Below are positions 7,965-15,550 of a DNA stretch of 64,000 bases, one piece after another (positions within the stretch are counted from its first letter, which is position 1; each line of letters starts with the position of its first letter). Under the pieces are notes generated by a model. It was given only the letters and a program-made list of their open reading frames with translations, was not told the origin of the DNA and did not search any database. The translations under genes and the position numbers were made by a program. Source of the DNA: Pseudomonadales bacterium (GTDB lineage Bacteria > Pseudomonadota > Gammaproteobacteria > Pseudomonadales > Halieaceae). The DNA is taken from the NCBI GenBank assembly GCA_024234735.1, contig JACKNV010000004.1, positions 62,001 through 126,000 on the forward strand. Direction: 5' to 3'.

Positions 7965-8162
7965 ATGGCAGAGCAACCCAAGAATTATCATCTTTTGAAG
8001 CTTCCCGAGGTGGAAGCCTGCACTGGGAAAAGCCGCAGTAGCATTTACGGTGACCCAACCTTCCCCCGCCCAATCAAGATAGGTACCCGAGCATCCGCCT
8101 GGATTGAGAGCGAAGTAATGGCTTGGATAGAGGCCAGAATTGCTGAACGCCAGGCCGGGTAA
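7965..8162 (+). CDS. AlpA-family regulator / excisionase-like protein
   Basis: 65-aa DNA-binding protein of the AlpA (MerR-like winged helix) family. The pattern LLKLPEVEACTGKSRSSIYG, then FPRPIKIGTRASAWIESEVMAWI, is the AlpA signature. Such proteins activate integrase or act as excisionases in P4-like elements. RBS GGAG precedes ATG 7965. It is followed 9 bp later by the replication module, so it may be its first gene. Confidence 0.85.
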   Translation: MAEQPKNYHLLKLPEVEACTGKSRSSIYGDPTFPRPIKIGTRASAWIESEVMAWIEARIAERQAG

Positions 8163-8171
8163 GGGGGTGGT

Positions 8172-8504
8172 ATGAAAAAGAAAGACACCGCCCCTGCACA
8201 GGGCGGCATCCAGAAAGGACAGTCGCATCTTATCAAAATCACCACCGCAAGGCAGTATCGTGCAATAAAGGCACTCTACGAGAGACCCCATAGCCGCGAG
8301 GAAATAGACCGCGCTGCCGGTACAAGTAACGGGCCGGAAGTTGTGCGCCAACTCCGAACGCTAGGCTGGGATATTCCCTGCCAATTAGTGGCCCACACAG
8401 ACCGGGACGGACTTAAGGGCAAACATGGCATTTACAGCCTATCGGGCAATGACAGACTGAAACTGCGGGAATGGCTGGCGAGAGAGGGGGTGGCCCATGT
8501 ATGA
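8172..8504 (+). CDS. Winged-helix-like hypothetical protein
   Basis: 110-aa basic protein. Residues about 23-75 (ITTARQYRAIKALYERPHSREEIDRAAG, split by short loops) look like a winged-helix DNA-binding fold in which a promoter or origin could be recognised. The C-terminus (KGKHGIYSLSGNDRLKLREWL) fits the wing. Its 3' end overlaps the next gene by 8 bp, indicating translational coupling to the primase-like gene. Function in replication initiation or control is inference. Confidence 0.6.
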   Translation: MKKKDTAPAQGGIQKGQSHLIKITTARQYRAIKALYERPHSREEIDRAAGTSNGPEVVRQLRTLGWDIPCQLVAHTDRDGLKGKHGIYSLSGNDRLKLREWLAREGVAHV

Positions 8505-9381
8505 CCATCACCGACAGTTTGCAGACGCCATTTTTCAGGATACCGGCGCGATTATTGAACCGATAGCGGACGGGACCTTGCACCGCTTCGATGACCCGGA
8601 CGGCAGACGCCACAATCGCGCCTGCTGGTACGTCATGCACCTGGACGGCTTGCCCGCTGGTGCCTATGGAAACTGGCGGACGGGCTTTCAATCGAGCTGG
8701 TGCGCGAACAGCGAACGGCCCGGCACACCAGAGGAACGGGAACGCTCGCAGGCACTGCTACGGCAGGCCAGAGAGCAGCGCCAGAGAGAAAAGGCACAGG
8801 CCCAACTATCCGCCGCCGAACGCGCCCAATTCCTTTGGGAGAAGGCACAACCGGCAACCGTGGCGCACCCCTATCTGGCTGCAAAGCGAATTCCCGCACT
8901 GGGATTACGCCAGTATCAAACCCAGTTGCTGGTGCCGCTTCGTACCGTATCCGGGGAATTGGTGAACCTGCAACGGATATACCCTGATGGCGCTAAACGC
9001 TTCCTACAAGGCGGGCAGGTATCCGGGGCATTCTGGTTATTGGGTGGAGAAATCCCCGCGACCGGAAAACTCTACATTGCTGAGGGGGTTGCTACCGCAG
9101 CCACGGTAGGGGCAACGCTTCGCCTGCCAGTGGTCGCGGCCATGAATGCAGGTAATCTCGCCCCTGTTGCCGAAACTTTGCGGGAACATTTCCCACGCCT
9201 GGCAATAGTGATAGCCGCCGACAATGACCACCGGACACCAGGCAACCCCGGCATGACCAAAGGGGCGAAAGCGGCCCGCAAGGTGCAGGGGGAGTTAACC
9301 TGGCCCACCACCTGCCGGGAGGAGGATTGTTATTGCACTGACTTCAACGACACGGCGAACTGCGGGAGGGCAGCGCAATGA
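8497..9381 (+). CDS. Toprim-domain primase-like protein
   Basis: 294-aa replication protein. After an N-terminal domain and a charged helix (about 80-115), the Toprim fold shows the glutamate motif LYIAEGVATAATVGA and the DxD-type motif IVIAADNDH. This is the arrangement of phage and satellite primases of the Toprim_3/DUF7146 type. No zinc-finger or helicase domain is fused, unlike P4 alpha; the ATPase-like part is the next gene. It overlaps the upstream gene by 8 bp and the downstream gene by 4 bp (ATGA). Confidence 0.8.
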   Translation: MYDHHRQFADAIFQDTGAIIEPIADGTLHRFDDPDGRRHNRACWYVMHLDGLPAGAYGNWRTGFQSSWCANSERPGTPEERERSQALLRQAREQRQREKAQAQLSAAERAQFLWEKAQPATVAHPYLAAKRIPALGLRQYQTQLLVPLRTVSGELVNLQRIYPDGAKRFLQGGQVSGAFWLLGGEIPATGKLYIAEGVATAATVGATLRLPVVAAMNAGNLAPVAETLREHFPRLAIVIAADNDHRTPGNPGMTKGAKAARKVQGELTWPTTCREEDCYCTDFNDTANCGRAAQ

Positions 9382-10832
9382 CAGCCGCCCACGATATGGC
9401 CCCAAAGGTAATTCCCGAAGAACTGGCACCGCCGCGCCTGCCAGAAGTAGCGGAGCGCCTGAGCTATCCACTGGATATGTTAGGCCCTCTGCTGGGCGGT
9501 GCTGCAAGGGCGATAGCGGACGCCATACAGGCCCCACCAGAGATAGCCGCGCATTCCGTGCTTTCCGTTGCTGCTTTCGCTGCACAGGACAAAGCCAACA
9601 TTGTCATGGATGGCCGCAAGAGTCCGCTTTCCCTTTTCTTACTGACCGTGGCGGAATCGGGGGACCGCAAAACCGCTTGCGATAGAGTCGCCAGCGAACC
9701 GCTGACACGCTGGCAAAGAGACCGGGCAGAAGCGCACAGGCGAGCGCTGAAACAGTACCAAGATGAAGCGGACATATACGAAGTGCTTCGGCGGGAGGCA
9801 CTAAAAAAGAAATGCACCGCCGATAAAGCCGCAGCGCTGGAGGCACTGAAATCACCGGAACCGCCACCAGAACCTATGGTTATTTGTCAGGAACCCACGT
9901 TAGAAGGGCTGCAACGCTCATTCCGGCACGGTTGGCCCAGCCAGGCGCTGTTTAATGATGAGGGCGGGCAGTTCTTTGGTGGTCACGCCATGAATCCGGA
10001 GAATGCGCTAAAAACCATTGCAGGGCTTTCCCGGTATTGGGACGCCTCCCCGATAGTCAGGACACGGGCAGCGAAAGGCGAGAGCGCCGCCATGTATGAC
10101 CGCCGCCTGTCTATTCACCTGCAAGCGCAACCCCGTGTAGCCGCCGCTGTACTGGCTGACAGGATGATGCAGGAGCAGGGCATACTGGCCCGGTTTTTGG
10201 TGGCAGAGGCCCGCACACTGGCAGGGACACGCCTTTACCGGCAGGTTAACCCCTATGAATGTCGGGAGGTGCAACAATTTCACCAGTGCATGGAATCACT
10301 GATAGCGCATAGCCCCTATATGGATGAAGGGGGCGGGCTGATTCTGCCGGAAATGCGCTTAACCGAGGAGGCCGCCGAGCTATGGGTCGAAACTTATAAC
10401 CGCACTGAACAGGCACAGGCCCCAGGCGCAATTCTGGAACTGGTGAAACCATCCGCTAGCAAAGCGGCAGAGAACGCGCTACGGCTAGCGGGGGTGTTTG
10501 CTGTACTGGAAGGCACTCAAGCGGTGACACCAGAGCAGATAACCAGGGCATGGAGGCTGGCCCAGTATTACCTGAACGGCACACTAAGGGCGGCACAACT
10601 GGCGGAGCACAATGCCGCCGAGAATGCCGCCCATGAGGTGCTGGACTGGCTGAAAGGCCGCGAAGGTAGCCGGGCGACTATTGAGGAAATGGGGAAACTG
10701 CTACCCCGGCCCCACCGGAAATCGGTTGCCCGTACTCGCGCAATGATGGCTCTACTGGTAGAGGCCGGGCGGGTGCAGGTTACAGCGAACAACAATCGCG
10801 GCGAGCCTGCCGGGTGGGAGGTGCTACCGTGA
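9378..10832 (+). CDS. DUF3987 (YfjI-like) replication-associated P-loop protein
   Basis: 484-aa protein of the DUF3987 family found in prophages and satellites. The modified P-loop AESGDRKTA carries Arg instead of the second Gly, which is normal for this family. ALFNDEGGQFF resembles a Walker B segment, and YDRRLSIHLQAQPRVAAAVL follows. The C-terminus (IEEMGKLLPRPHRKSVARTRAMMALL) is wHTH-like. It starts with an ATGA overlap and ends with a GTGA overlap, so it belongs to a four-gene coupled module. Helicase or origin-opening function is inferred from neighbours. Confidence 0.8.
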   Translation: MTAAHDMAPKVIPEELAPPRLPEVAERLSYPLDMLGPLLGGAARAIADAIQAPPEIAAHSVLSVAAFAAQDKANIVMDGRKSPLSLFLLTVAESGDRKTACDRVASEPLTRWQRDRAEAHRRALKQYQDEADIYEVLRREALKKKCTADKAAALEALKSPEPPPEPMVICQEPTLEGLQRSFRHGWPSQALFNDEGGQFFGGHAMNPENALKTIAGLSRYWDASPIVRTRAAKGESAAMYDRRLSIHLQAQPRVAAAVLADRMMQEQGILARFLVAEARTLAGTRLYRQVNPYECREVQQFHQCMESLIAHSPYMDEGGGLILPEMRLTEEAAELWVETYNRTEQAQAPGAILELVKPSASKAAENALRLAGVFAVLEGTQAVTPEQITRAWRLAQYYLNGTLRAAQLAEHNAAENAAHEVLDWLKGREGSRATIEEMGKLLPRPHRKSVARTRAMMALLVEAGRVQVTANNNRGEPAGWEVLP

Positions 10833-11257
10833 ATCTGATAGACCTGCTGGCCCCGAAAACACCAGAATCAGAACAAGCACTGGCGGAAGTGGCGGATTTG
10901 GCGGAAAGCCTGCAACTACAAGGGCAGCGGAATCCGCCACCACTGGCGGAGAGTGAAACCCGCGCCACTACTGCGTTTCCGCCAGTTCCGCCAAATCCGC
11001 CGCCGCTAACCTCTAAACTTGAAATTCTGTTACCAGTCACGCGGGAATACTTCGCCTCACAGGGGGTGGAACTACTGCCAGAGGATTTAGCGTTTCTCCG
11101 CTGGCACCTGCCGAAAGGCAGAACGGCGCGTAATGAAGCGATAGCGCAGTATCTGGACAACTGGCGCAAGGGAACGGAAATCGAGCCGGTGGCGCACAGG
11201 AAAGAGAACGCGGGCAGGCGGGCTGCAAATAGCTGGCTGCATTCAAGACGCGGCTGA
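10829..11257 (+). CDS. Small hypothetical protein, last gene of replication module
   Basis: 142-aa protein starting with GTG 10829 that overlaps the previous stop (GTGA). It has a helical N-terminus (ESEQALAEVADLAESLQLQ), a proline-rich linker (VPPNPPPL) and a helical basic C-terminus (LPKGRTARNEAIAQYLDNW). No family recognised. Coupled translation suggests it acts with the DUF3987 protein. Confidence 0.6.
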   Translation: MNLIDLLAPKTPESEQALAEVADLAESLQLQGQRNPPPLAESETRATTAFPPVPPNPPPLTSKLEILLPVTREYFASQGVELLPEDLAFLRWHLPKGRTARNEAIAQYLDNWRKGTEIEPVAHRKENAGRRAANSWLHSRRG

Positions 11258-11496
11258 CTGATGGCGGGTCCTGGCCAGGGTTTCACCATGCGGGGGCGCA
11301 GAGGCGCGTTTTTTCCCTAGATACTGCGCGCCGGAATCGGATTTGTTGTTTATGTCTGGGTTGCCTGATAGCGTGTGGTGGAAATCAATAAACCCGACAC
11401 AACAGCGGGCAACATAGCTCTGCAAATTTGCAATTGCAGAGCAGTACACGCCCGTAGGCTAGAGGCGAGAACGGATGCAGCTAAGAGGCCCATTCT
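11258..11496. other. Non-coding region between replication module and cargo
   Basis: 239 bp between convergent genes. It contains a weak GCGC-AGAG-GCGC hairpin followed by six T (11296-11314), a possible terminator for the replication module, and the nested palindromes at 11417-11442. No ORF is supported here. Confidence 0.55.
11417..11442. repeat. Nested palindromes
   Basis: Perfect 9-bp inverted repeat GCTCTGCAA / TTGCAGAGC with an 8-nt loop. Inside it lies the perfect 12-bp palindrome TGCAAATTTGCA (11421-11432), overlapped by GCAATTGC (11430-11437). Candidate replication origin element or protein-binding site; no T-run follows. Confidence 0.6.
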
Positions 11497-12144
11497 TTAG
11501 GGGAATCGCCCAGGTGTGGCGGATACATCTAAGACGGTATTTGTCCTTGTATCGAACTCACAGACGTAAATGTGTGGTTGCCATGCACCGAACCCGTTTT
11601 GAAATTTAATCTTATCCCCCATGTAAATTATCACTCCTGGGTTTTCTGATGGCAGGTATCTAGAAAACTTCAATTCCAGCCAACCATCGGTCCATTCAAA
11701 ATCATATTTTCCAAGACGCTCCACGCGGTTTGCGCAGTAGGTATTTGCTTCAGCCAGGTGTTTTTCTGCAATTTCTTTCCAATTAGTAGTCCTAGTCGGG
11801 GTGGGCGTTTGTGCCGGTTCAGTCGGTGGTTCACTGGAAATTGATTTTTGAACACATTTGGCAATGTCAGAGCGAACGCTACTAACTTCGTAACAAGCTT
11901 TAAGCTTTCTCCCTAACAAGTTTGGTTCCATGTCTGGATATTTGGCGCGATATTCACGAACTGTTTCAGGCCAAGTTGCAGTAGCCCGTTTGGTCATATC
12001 TACATTCGCCAGGCACCTGTCGCGGGCCGCTGCGTCTTGGTAAGCGTTGCATACAGCAATATCGAACTCATCGGCAGCCAATCTCCCGGCACTGATTAGA
12101 GCCCCTGCAATCAAACATGTGGCTATCTGTAGATTGAGATTCAA
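11497..12144 (-). CDS. Exported cargo protein of unknown function
   Basis: About 215 aa with an N-terminal hydrophobic segment (LQIATCLIAGALISAGRLAA) that looks like a signal peptide, though without a basic n-region. The mature part has several Cys residues, a central proline/threonine-rich linker (EPPTEPAQTPTPTRTTNW) and a C-terminal beta-rich domain (WLELKFSRYLPS, VIIYMGDKIKF). The start TTG 12144 overlaps the upstream stop as TTGA; a TTG at 12258 would add a basic extension. Clearly A/T-richer than flanking chromosome. No family recognised; possible superinfection exclusion or envelope role is speculation. Confidence 0.5.
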   Translation of the reverse strand: MNLNLQIATCLIAGALISAGRLAADEFDIAVCNAYQDAAARDRCLANVDMTKRATATWPETVREYRAKYPDMEPNLLGRKLKACYEVSSVRSDIAKCVQKSISSEPPTEPAQTPTPTRTTNWKEIAEKHLAEANTYCANRVERLGKYDFEWTDGWLELKFSRYLPSENPGVIIYMGDKIKFQNGFGAWQPHIYVCEFDTRTNTVLDVSATPGRFP

Positions 12145-12332
12145 ACTTCCAATCCCTGTTCCAGCGGCACCACAAGCACTGTGTCCGACCCTAATTCGTA
12201 GCCAGTGGCTATACCGAGGCCCAACCCGACCAGCACCCCGAGCGCGACCCCGAGCCAATAGGCCCTGTCGCTGACTGTCTTTAGTTCCCGAGCTAGCAGC
12301 GCAGCCTGGCGCTGTTCTTTATTGGTATCCAT
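12141..12332 (-). CDS. Small glycine-rich membrane protein
   Basis: 63 aa with a polar N-terminus (MDTNKEQRQAALLARELK) and one transmembrane helix with a glycine-zipper pattern (GVALGVLVGLGLGIATGYEL). It ends with TGA overlapping the TTG start of the exported protein downstream, so the two are probably coupled. ATG 12332 is the only convincing start, although its RBS is weak. First gene of the element's cargo slot. Confidence 0.55.
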   Translation of the reverse strand: MDTNKEQRQAALLARELKTVSDRAYWLGVALGVLVGLGLGIATGYELGSDTVLVVPLEQGLEV

Positions 12333-12656
12333 GCCCGGAGAATAACCCCCAGCGAGGCCAGCGCCAACGCTTGCAGCCCCTAAAGACCAAAGCACAGGTA
12401 GTCGAACCACCCCCCACAGGGGCCTAAAATTTCCCGGCTTTCGGGCTCCACGCTCCCCCCGAGGCACTTCCGCCAGGAGGACCCTAGATACTCTGTAGTG
12501 CCCCCTGCTTATTATGCTTTATTGCCAGATGCATTGATTCATGCGGAATATTTTCCGAGTAAAAAAACAAAATGGGGGTATAAATGGGGGTATAAACCAC
12601 ATTAAGCGTAAATATAAGCTCAGAATATCAAATAGATAGGTAGCCTATTCATGTGT
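12333..12656. other. Non-coding right end of the element
   Basis: 324 bp between the cargo pair and attR. It is A/T-rich near the end (12530-12655) and holds the two GGGGGTA arm-type repeats. The promoter of the cargo pair is expected in it, but no clear -35/-10 pair was identified. Confidence 0.5.
12574..12592 (+). repeat. Right arm-type repeats
   Basis: GGGGGTA at 12574-12580 and 12586-12592, each followed by TAAA or TATAAA, with a 12-bp period identical to the left-end pair at 5827/5839. Confidence 0.65.
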
Positions 12657-12673
12657 CGCCGCCTCCACCAATA
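12657..12673 (+). repeat. attR core (17 bp)
   Basis: CGCCGCCTCCACCAATA, an exact copy of 5699-5715. Chromosomal DNA that originally followed ssrA resumes immediately after it. Confidence 0.88.
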
Positions 12674-12675
12674 CC

Positions 12676-12705
12676 AAAAGGGTCACCCACCGGGTGGCCC
12701 TTTTT
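12676..12705 (+). terminator. Displaced native terminator of ssrA
   Basis: 13-bp stem (12676-12688 with 12692-12704, one T-G wobble), a 3-nt loop and a T-run. It sits 3 bp after attR, where the ssrA terminator would lie in an uninserted chromosome. It may now also end transcription coming out of the element. Confidence 0.8.
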
Positions 12706-12797
12706 GTTTTAGCCGCGGCAAACAGCTGAATCGCGCCCCCAGGGTGCGGGTGGCCGACCGAAGGGAGGTCTGTCGAGGTGGTGCACAAGAGTGCCCC

Positions 12798-13562
12798 TCA
12801 GGTCGCCATCAGTGGATATTTGAAATTGAGAAAACCGTCTTCCGCACACACGGTCGAGCCATTGATACAGTTCGCCTCGTCCGATGCCAGGAACGCGAAG
12901 ACATCGGCGATTTCCTCAGGCCTGGTAAACTCGTTGCGCATCTGTTCCCTGCGGATGTGCTCCCACAGCCCCAGGGCCTGATACTGGCGCAACATCGGGG
13001 TATCCACCCGGCCCGGCGCCACCGCGGCGACACGAATGCCCAGCGGCGCCAGTTCCAACGCCGCACATTTGGTCATCATGTCCACCGCCGCCTTGCTCAC
13101 ATTGTAGGTAAAGGACAGTTCAGCGGCCATCTGGCCATAGATCGATGACGTGTTGAGAATGACACCGGGCTTCCCCAACTCCCGCAGCTTCTTGGCGCCG
13201 GCCAGGATGCCGTGGTAAACACCCTTCTGGTTGACCCTGGTGACCAGGTCGAAATCCGCGGCGGGGTCGTGGTCCAGCAGCGCTTTGGGTACACCTATGC
13301 CCGCGTTGTTGACTACCACGTCGAGGGTGTGGAACGACTCCACCGCCGCGGCCACCATGGCCTCCACCTGTGCATAGTCGGCAACGTCCACGCCGCAGCC
13401 CTTGACCTCCCCGGAAAACTGGCTGGCAAAATCCTCTACCTGCCGCCGGTCCAGGTCCGCGGCAACGACCCTGGCCCCCTCGCTGACGAACTTGCGGACG
13501 ATTTCCTGCCCGATGCCACCACATGCACCGGTTACGATTGCCACTTTTCCTTTCAGTCTCAT
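12798..13562 (-). CDS. SDR family NAD(P)-dependent oxidoreductase
   Basis: 254-aa classical short-chain dehydrogenase. Cofactor motif TGACGGIG near the N-terminus, NNAG at about 90, and active site Ser (NTSSIYG) with YNVSK downstream. The acidic residue at the end of beta-2 (AADLD) favours NAD over NADP. ATG 13562 is preferred over GTG 13571 because GAGG lies 8 bases upstream. It is divergent from an AraC regulator whose putative operator lies between them, so it is probably part of that regulon. Substrate is likely a secondary alcohol or ketone. Confidence 0.9.
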   Translation of the reverse strand: MRLKGKVAIVTGACGGIGQEIVRKFVSEGARVVAADLDRRQVEDFASQFSGEVKGCGVDVADYAQVEAMVAAAVESFHTLDVVVNNAGIGVPKALLDHDPAADFDLVTRVNQKGVYHGILAGAKKLRELGKPGVILNTSSIYGQMAAELSFTYNVSKAAVDMMTKCAALELAPLGIRVAAVAPGRVDTPMLRQYQALGLWEHIRREQMRNEFTRPEEIADVFAFLASDEANCINGSTVCAEDGFLNFKYPLMAT

Positions 13563-13669
13563 CTGCTGCACCTCGCTTTATTCAATGATTATGTGAGTCC
13601 GGGGCTCGCGGCCGTCGACTGTGCGCGAGCGCCCGACAACCCCATGCTAGGCGGGCTTCATTCAGGTAA

Positions 13670-13708
13670 CTTGACATTTTACGAAAGATACTTGATATAT
13701 CGCGAACA
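13670..13708 (+). promoter_or_regulatory. Tandem AraC-type operator, SDR/araC divergent promoter
   Basis: Two direct 18-bp sites with a 21-bp period: CTTGACATTTTACGAAAG (13670-13687) and CTTGATATATCGCGAACA (13691-13708). The second is identical, in inverted orientation, to 14826-14843 before the cupin gene. Confidence 0.75.
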
Positions 13709-13731
13709 CGACCTATCTGGCGAGGTGGCCG

Positions 13732-14745
13732 ATGTTCCTGATTCGCAGCGGTGCGATTGCCGGCTATCAAAGGCTGGTATCGCAGCTAGGGCATAACCCG
13801 GTGGAACTGATCAAGGTTGCCAACCTCAGCGCGGCGCAACTGCGCAACCCCAATACGTATGTCTCCTACAGCAAACTTGCCGAGTTACTCGAAATCTCAG
13901 CCACAGCCTGCGACGCGCCGCTGTTCGGGCTGATGCTCTCACGGTTGCAGAGCTCCAGTGTGCTGGGCGAGTTGGCCATCACTCTCAGTCAGCAACCCAC
14001 GGTGGGGGATGCGCTGGAAAGCGTGAACCGTTACCTCTACCTGCACGCCAGGGGCGTACGCCTGAACTCTGTACAACAGGGCGAATCGGTAGGGCTGGAG
14101 TTGGCTTTTGACATCAGCAGTCCCAGGGGAATCGATCAGCTGATACAGATGAGCGTCGGGCAACTGGCGACGTTCATGATCGACCTGCTCGGCCCACAGC
14201 AGCAGATTATCCCCCTCCAGCTGCGCCAGCAGCTCCCGCCGAGTGCATCGCCCCCGATCGGCAGGCGCGCCGGGGTGCGCATCGAATTCGGTGCGGGCAG
14301 CGACGGTATTCGGGTGCCGAAACCCTGGCTGGATCGCAGGCCCAGGTTTGACGAAGAGGCGATGCGCCAGCACTTCAGGGAGTTCATCCAGCTTTTGGAA
14401 CAGCGCTATCCCGACAACCTCCGGGACCAGGTCAGGGATATCATGGGACAGCTCCTGCCCAGTGGTGAATGCACGGTGCAACGGGTGGCGGCGACCCTGG
14501 ACCTGCAGCCGCGGGTGCTGCAAAAACGTCTGCAAGAAGACGGCACCAGTTACGCCGCATTGCTGCGCGAGACCCGGCTGCAAATCGCCCAACAGCACCT
14601 GGGCGCACGGACCATGGCGATCACCGACCTGGCACTCAACCTGGGTTATGCCGAGGTCGCCGTCTTCAGCCGCCATTTCAAGCAGTGGACCGGGTACTCG
14701 CCCCGGGCCTGGCAAAAGCTGCACGAAGCCGCGAGCAACGCCTGA
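13732..14745 (+). CDS. AraC family transcriptional regulator (Arabinose_bd type)
   Basis: 337 aa. The N-terminal ligand/dimerisation domain (about 1-200) is of the AraC_N/Arabinose_bd type found in OruR/ArgR-like activators. The C-terminal AraC HTH pair includes CTVQRVAATLDLQPRVLQKRL and ITDLALNLGYAEVAVFSRHF, ending in WTGYSPRAWQKL. Identical operator-like sequences lie before it (shared with the SDR gene) and before the downstream cupin gene, so it most likely controls both and itself. Inducer unknown. Confidence 0.92.
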   Translation: MFLIRSGAIAGYQRLVSQLGHNPVELIKVANLSAAQLRNPNTYVSYSKLAELLEISATACDAPLFGLMLSRLQSSSVLGELAITLSQQPTVGDALESVNRYLYLHARGVRLNSVQQGESVGLELAFDISSPRGIDQLIQMSVGQLATFMIDLLGPQQQIIPLQLRQQLPPSASPPIGRRAGVRIEFGAGSDGIRVPKPWLDRRPRFDEEAMRQHFREFIQLLEQRYPDNLRDQVRDIMGQLLPSGECTVQRVAATLDLQPRVLQKRLQEDGTSYAALLRETRLQIAQQHLGARTMAITDLALNLGYAEVAVFSRHFKQWTGYSPRAWQKLHEAASNA

Positions 14746-14804
14746 ACCAGCCCGCCGCCAGCTATCGGTTCCGCCACCGGTAGCAATACATGTGACGGCC
14801 CAGA

Positions 14805-14843
14805 CGTTCGCAAAACATCAATTGTTGTTCGCGATATATCAAG
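14805..14843 (-). promoter_or_regulatory. Tandem AraC-type operator before cupin gene
   Basis: Reverse-strand sites CTTGATATATCGCGAACA (14843-14826) and ATTGATGTTTTGCGAACG (14822-14805) with a 21-bp period. The first is an exact 18-bp match to 13691-13708. It lies about 140 bp before the cupin start. Confidence 0.75.
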
Positions 14844-14981
14844 AATGCACCTATCGGCCGCGTTACCTTACCCGTCCAGCGAGCGCTGCGAGTACCAAAC
14901 CTCCTCGCCGCTGTGGCCGATCCGGGGCCGGCAGCGCCCGGGGGTCAAATAAATCTAACACCAGAACAGGAGCAACAAACG

Positions 14982-15518
14982 ATGAGTGACAAAAACCAGG
15001 AACTGTCCGAGATTTTCAAGAGCCTGAATAATTCCGAGGGCGGTGTCGTATCCATGGAGCACGCCCGGGAGGCGATTCTGATAGAGCGCCAGGACCTGCC
15101 GGAAGTGGCATTGCCGGACGGCTCCACCCTGCAGGTACTACAGGTCGATTTCAACAACAACCTGTGGATCGTCCGCAACCGGTTCAAACCGGGCTTCTGT
15201 ATCGACACCCACTACCATACCGGTGCGGTATACGCGTTCACCGAAGCCGGCGAATGGTATTACAAAGAGTATCCCAAGCTGGTCAACAAGGCGGGCTCCT
15301 ATCTGTTCGAGCCGGCCCACTCGGTCCACACGCTCACGGTATCGCCGGATGCCAGCGAAGACGCGATAGTCAATTTCATTATTTTTGGCAGCAACGTCAA
15401 CGTGGATGAAAAAGGCAACGTGGTCAGTATCCTCGATGCCCAGGCGGTCTACGGCGTGTACAAGGCGCTTTGCGAGGCAGAGGGCAAGAACTGTGACGCA
15501 ACCATTGTGATGCAGTAA
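14982..15518 (+). CDS. Cupin, 2,4'-dihydroxyacetophenone dioxygenase-like
   Basis: 178-aa cupin. The metal-binding pattern is visible: HYHTGAVYAFTEAGEW (two His and a Glu-type motif 1) and AGSYLFEPAHSVHTL (motif 2). This resembles the 2,4'-dihydroxyacetophenone dioxygenase/ChrR-like cupin family, in which Fe(II) supports C-C cleavage of aryl ketones. ATG 14982 has AGGAG upstream; codons before it are not family-like. It is followed after 32 bp by a zinc alcohol dehydrogenase. Substrate assignment is inference. Confidence 0.8.
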   Translation: MSDKNQELSEIFKSLNNSEGGVVSMEHAREAILIERQDLPEVALPDGSTLQVLQVDFNNNLWIVRNRFKPGFCIDTHYHTGAVYAFTEAGEWYYKEYPKLVNKAGSYLFEPAHSVHTLTVSPDASEDAIVNFIIFGSNVNVDEKGNVVSILDAQAVYGVYKALCEAEGKNCDATIVMQ

Positions 15519-15550
15519 TCGCCATACCGCCAGCGAAGGGGGAAGCCAAC

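Larger units (their letters stand above)
5699..12673 (+). mobile_element. Integrative element in ssrA (phage-satellite-like)
   Basis: About 6.96 kb bounded by a 17-bp direct repeat, CGCCGCCTCCACCAATA, at 5699-5715 (tmRNA 3' end) and 12657-12673. Order: own terminator, arm-type repeats, integrase, unknown HTH protein, AlpA-like regulator, winged-helix-like protein, Toprim protein, DUF3987 protein, small protein, palindromic region, reverse-strand cargo pair, arm-type repeats, att. Parts are visibly lower in GC than the flanks. There are no capsid, terminase, relaxase or transposase genes, so it probably relies on a helper phage or on another element for spread. The satellite label is inference from gene order. 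Confidence 0.88.
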
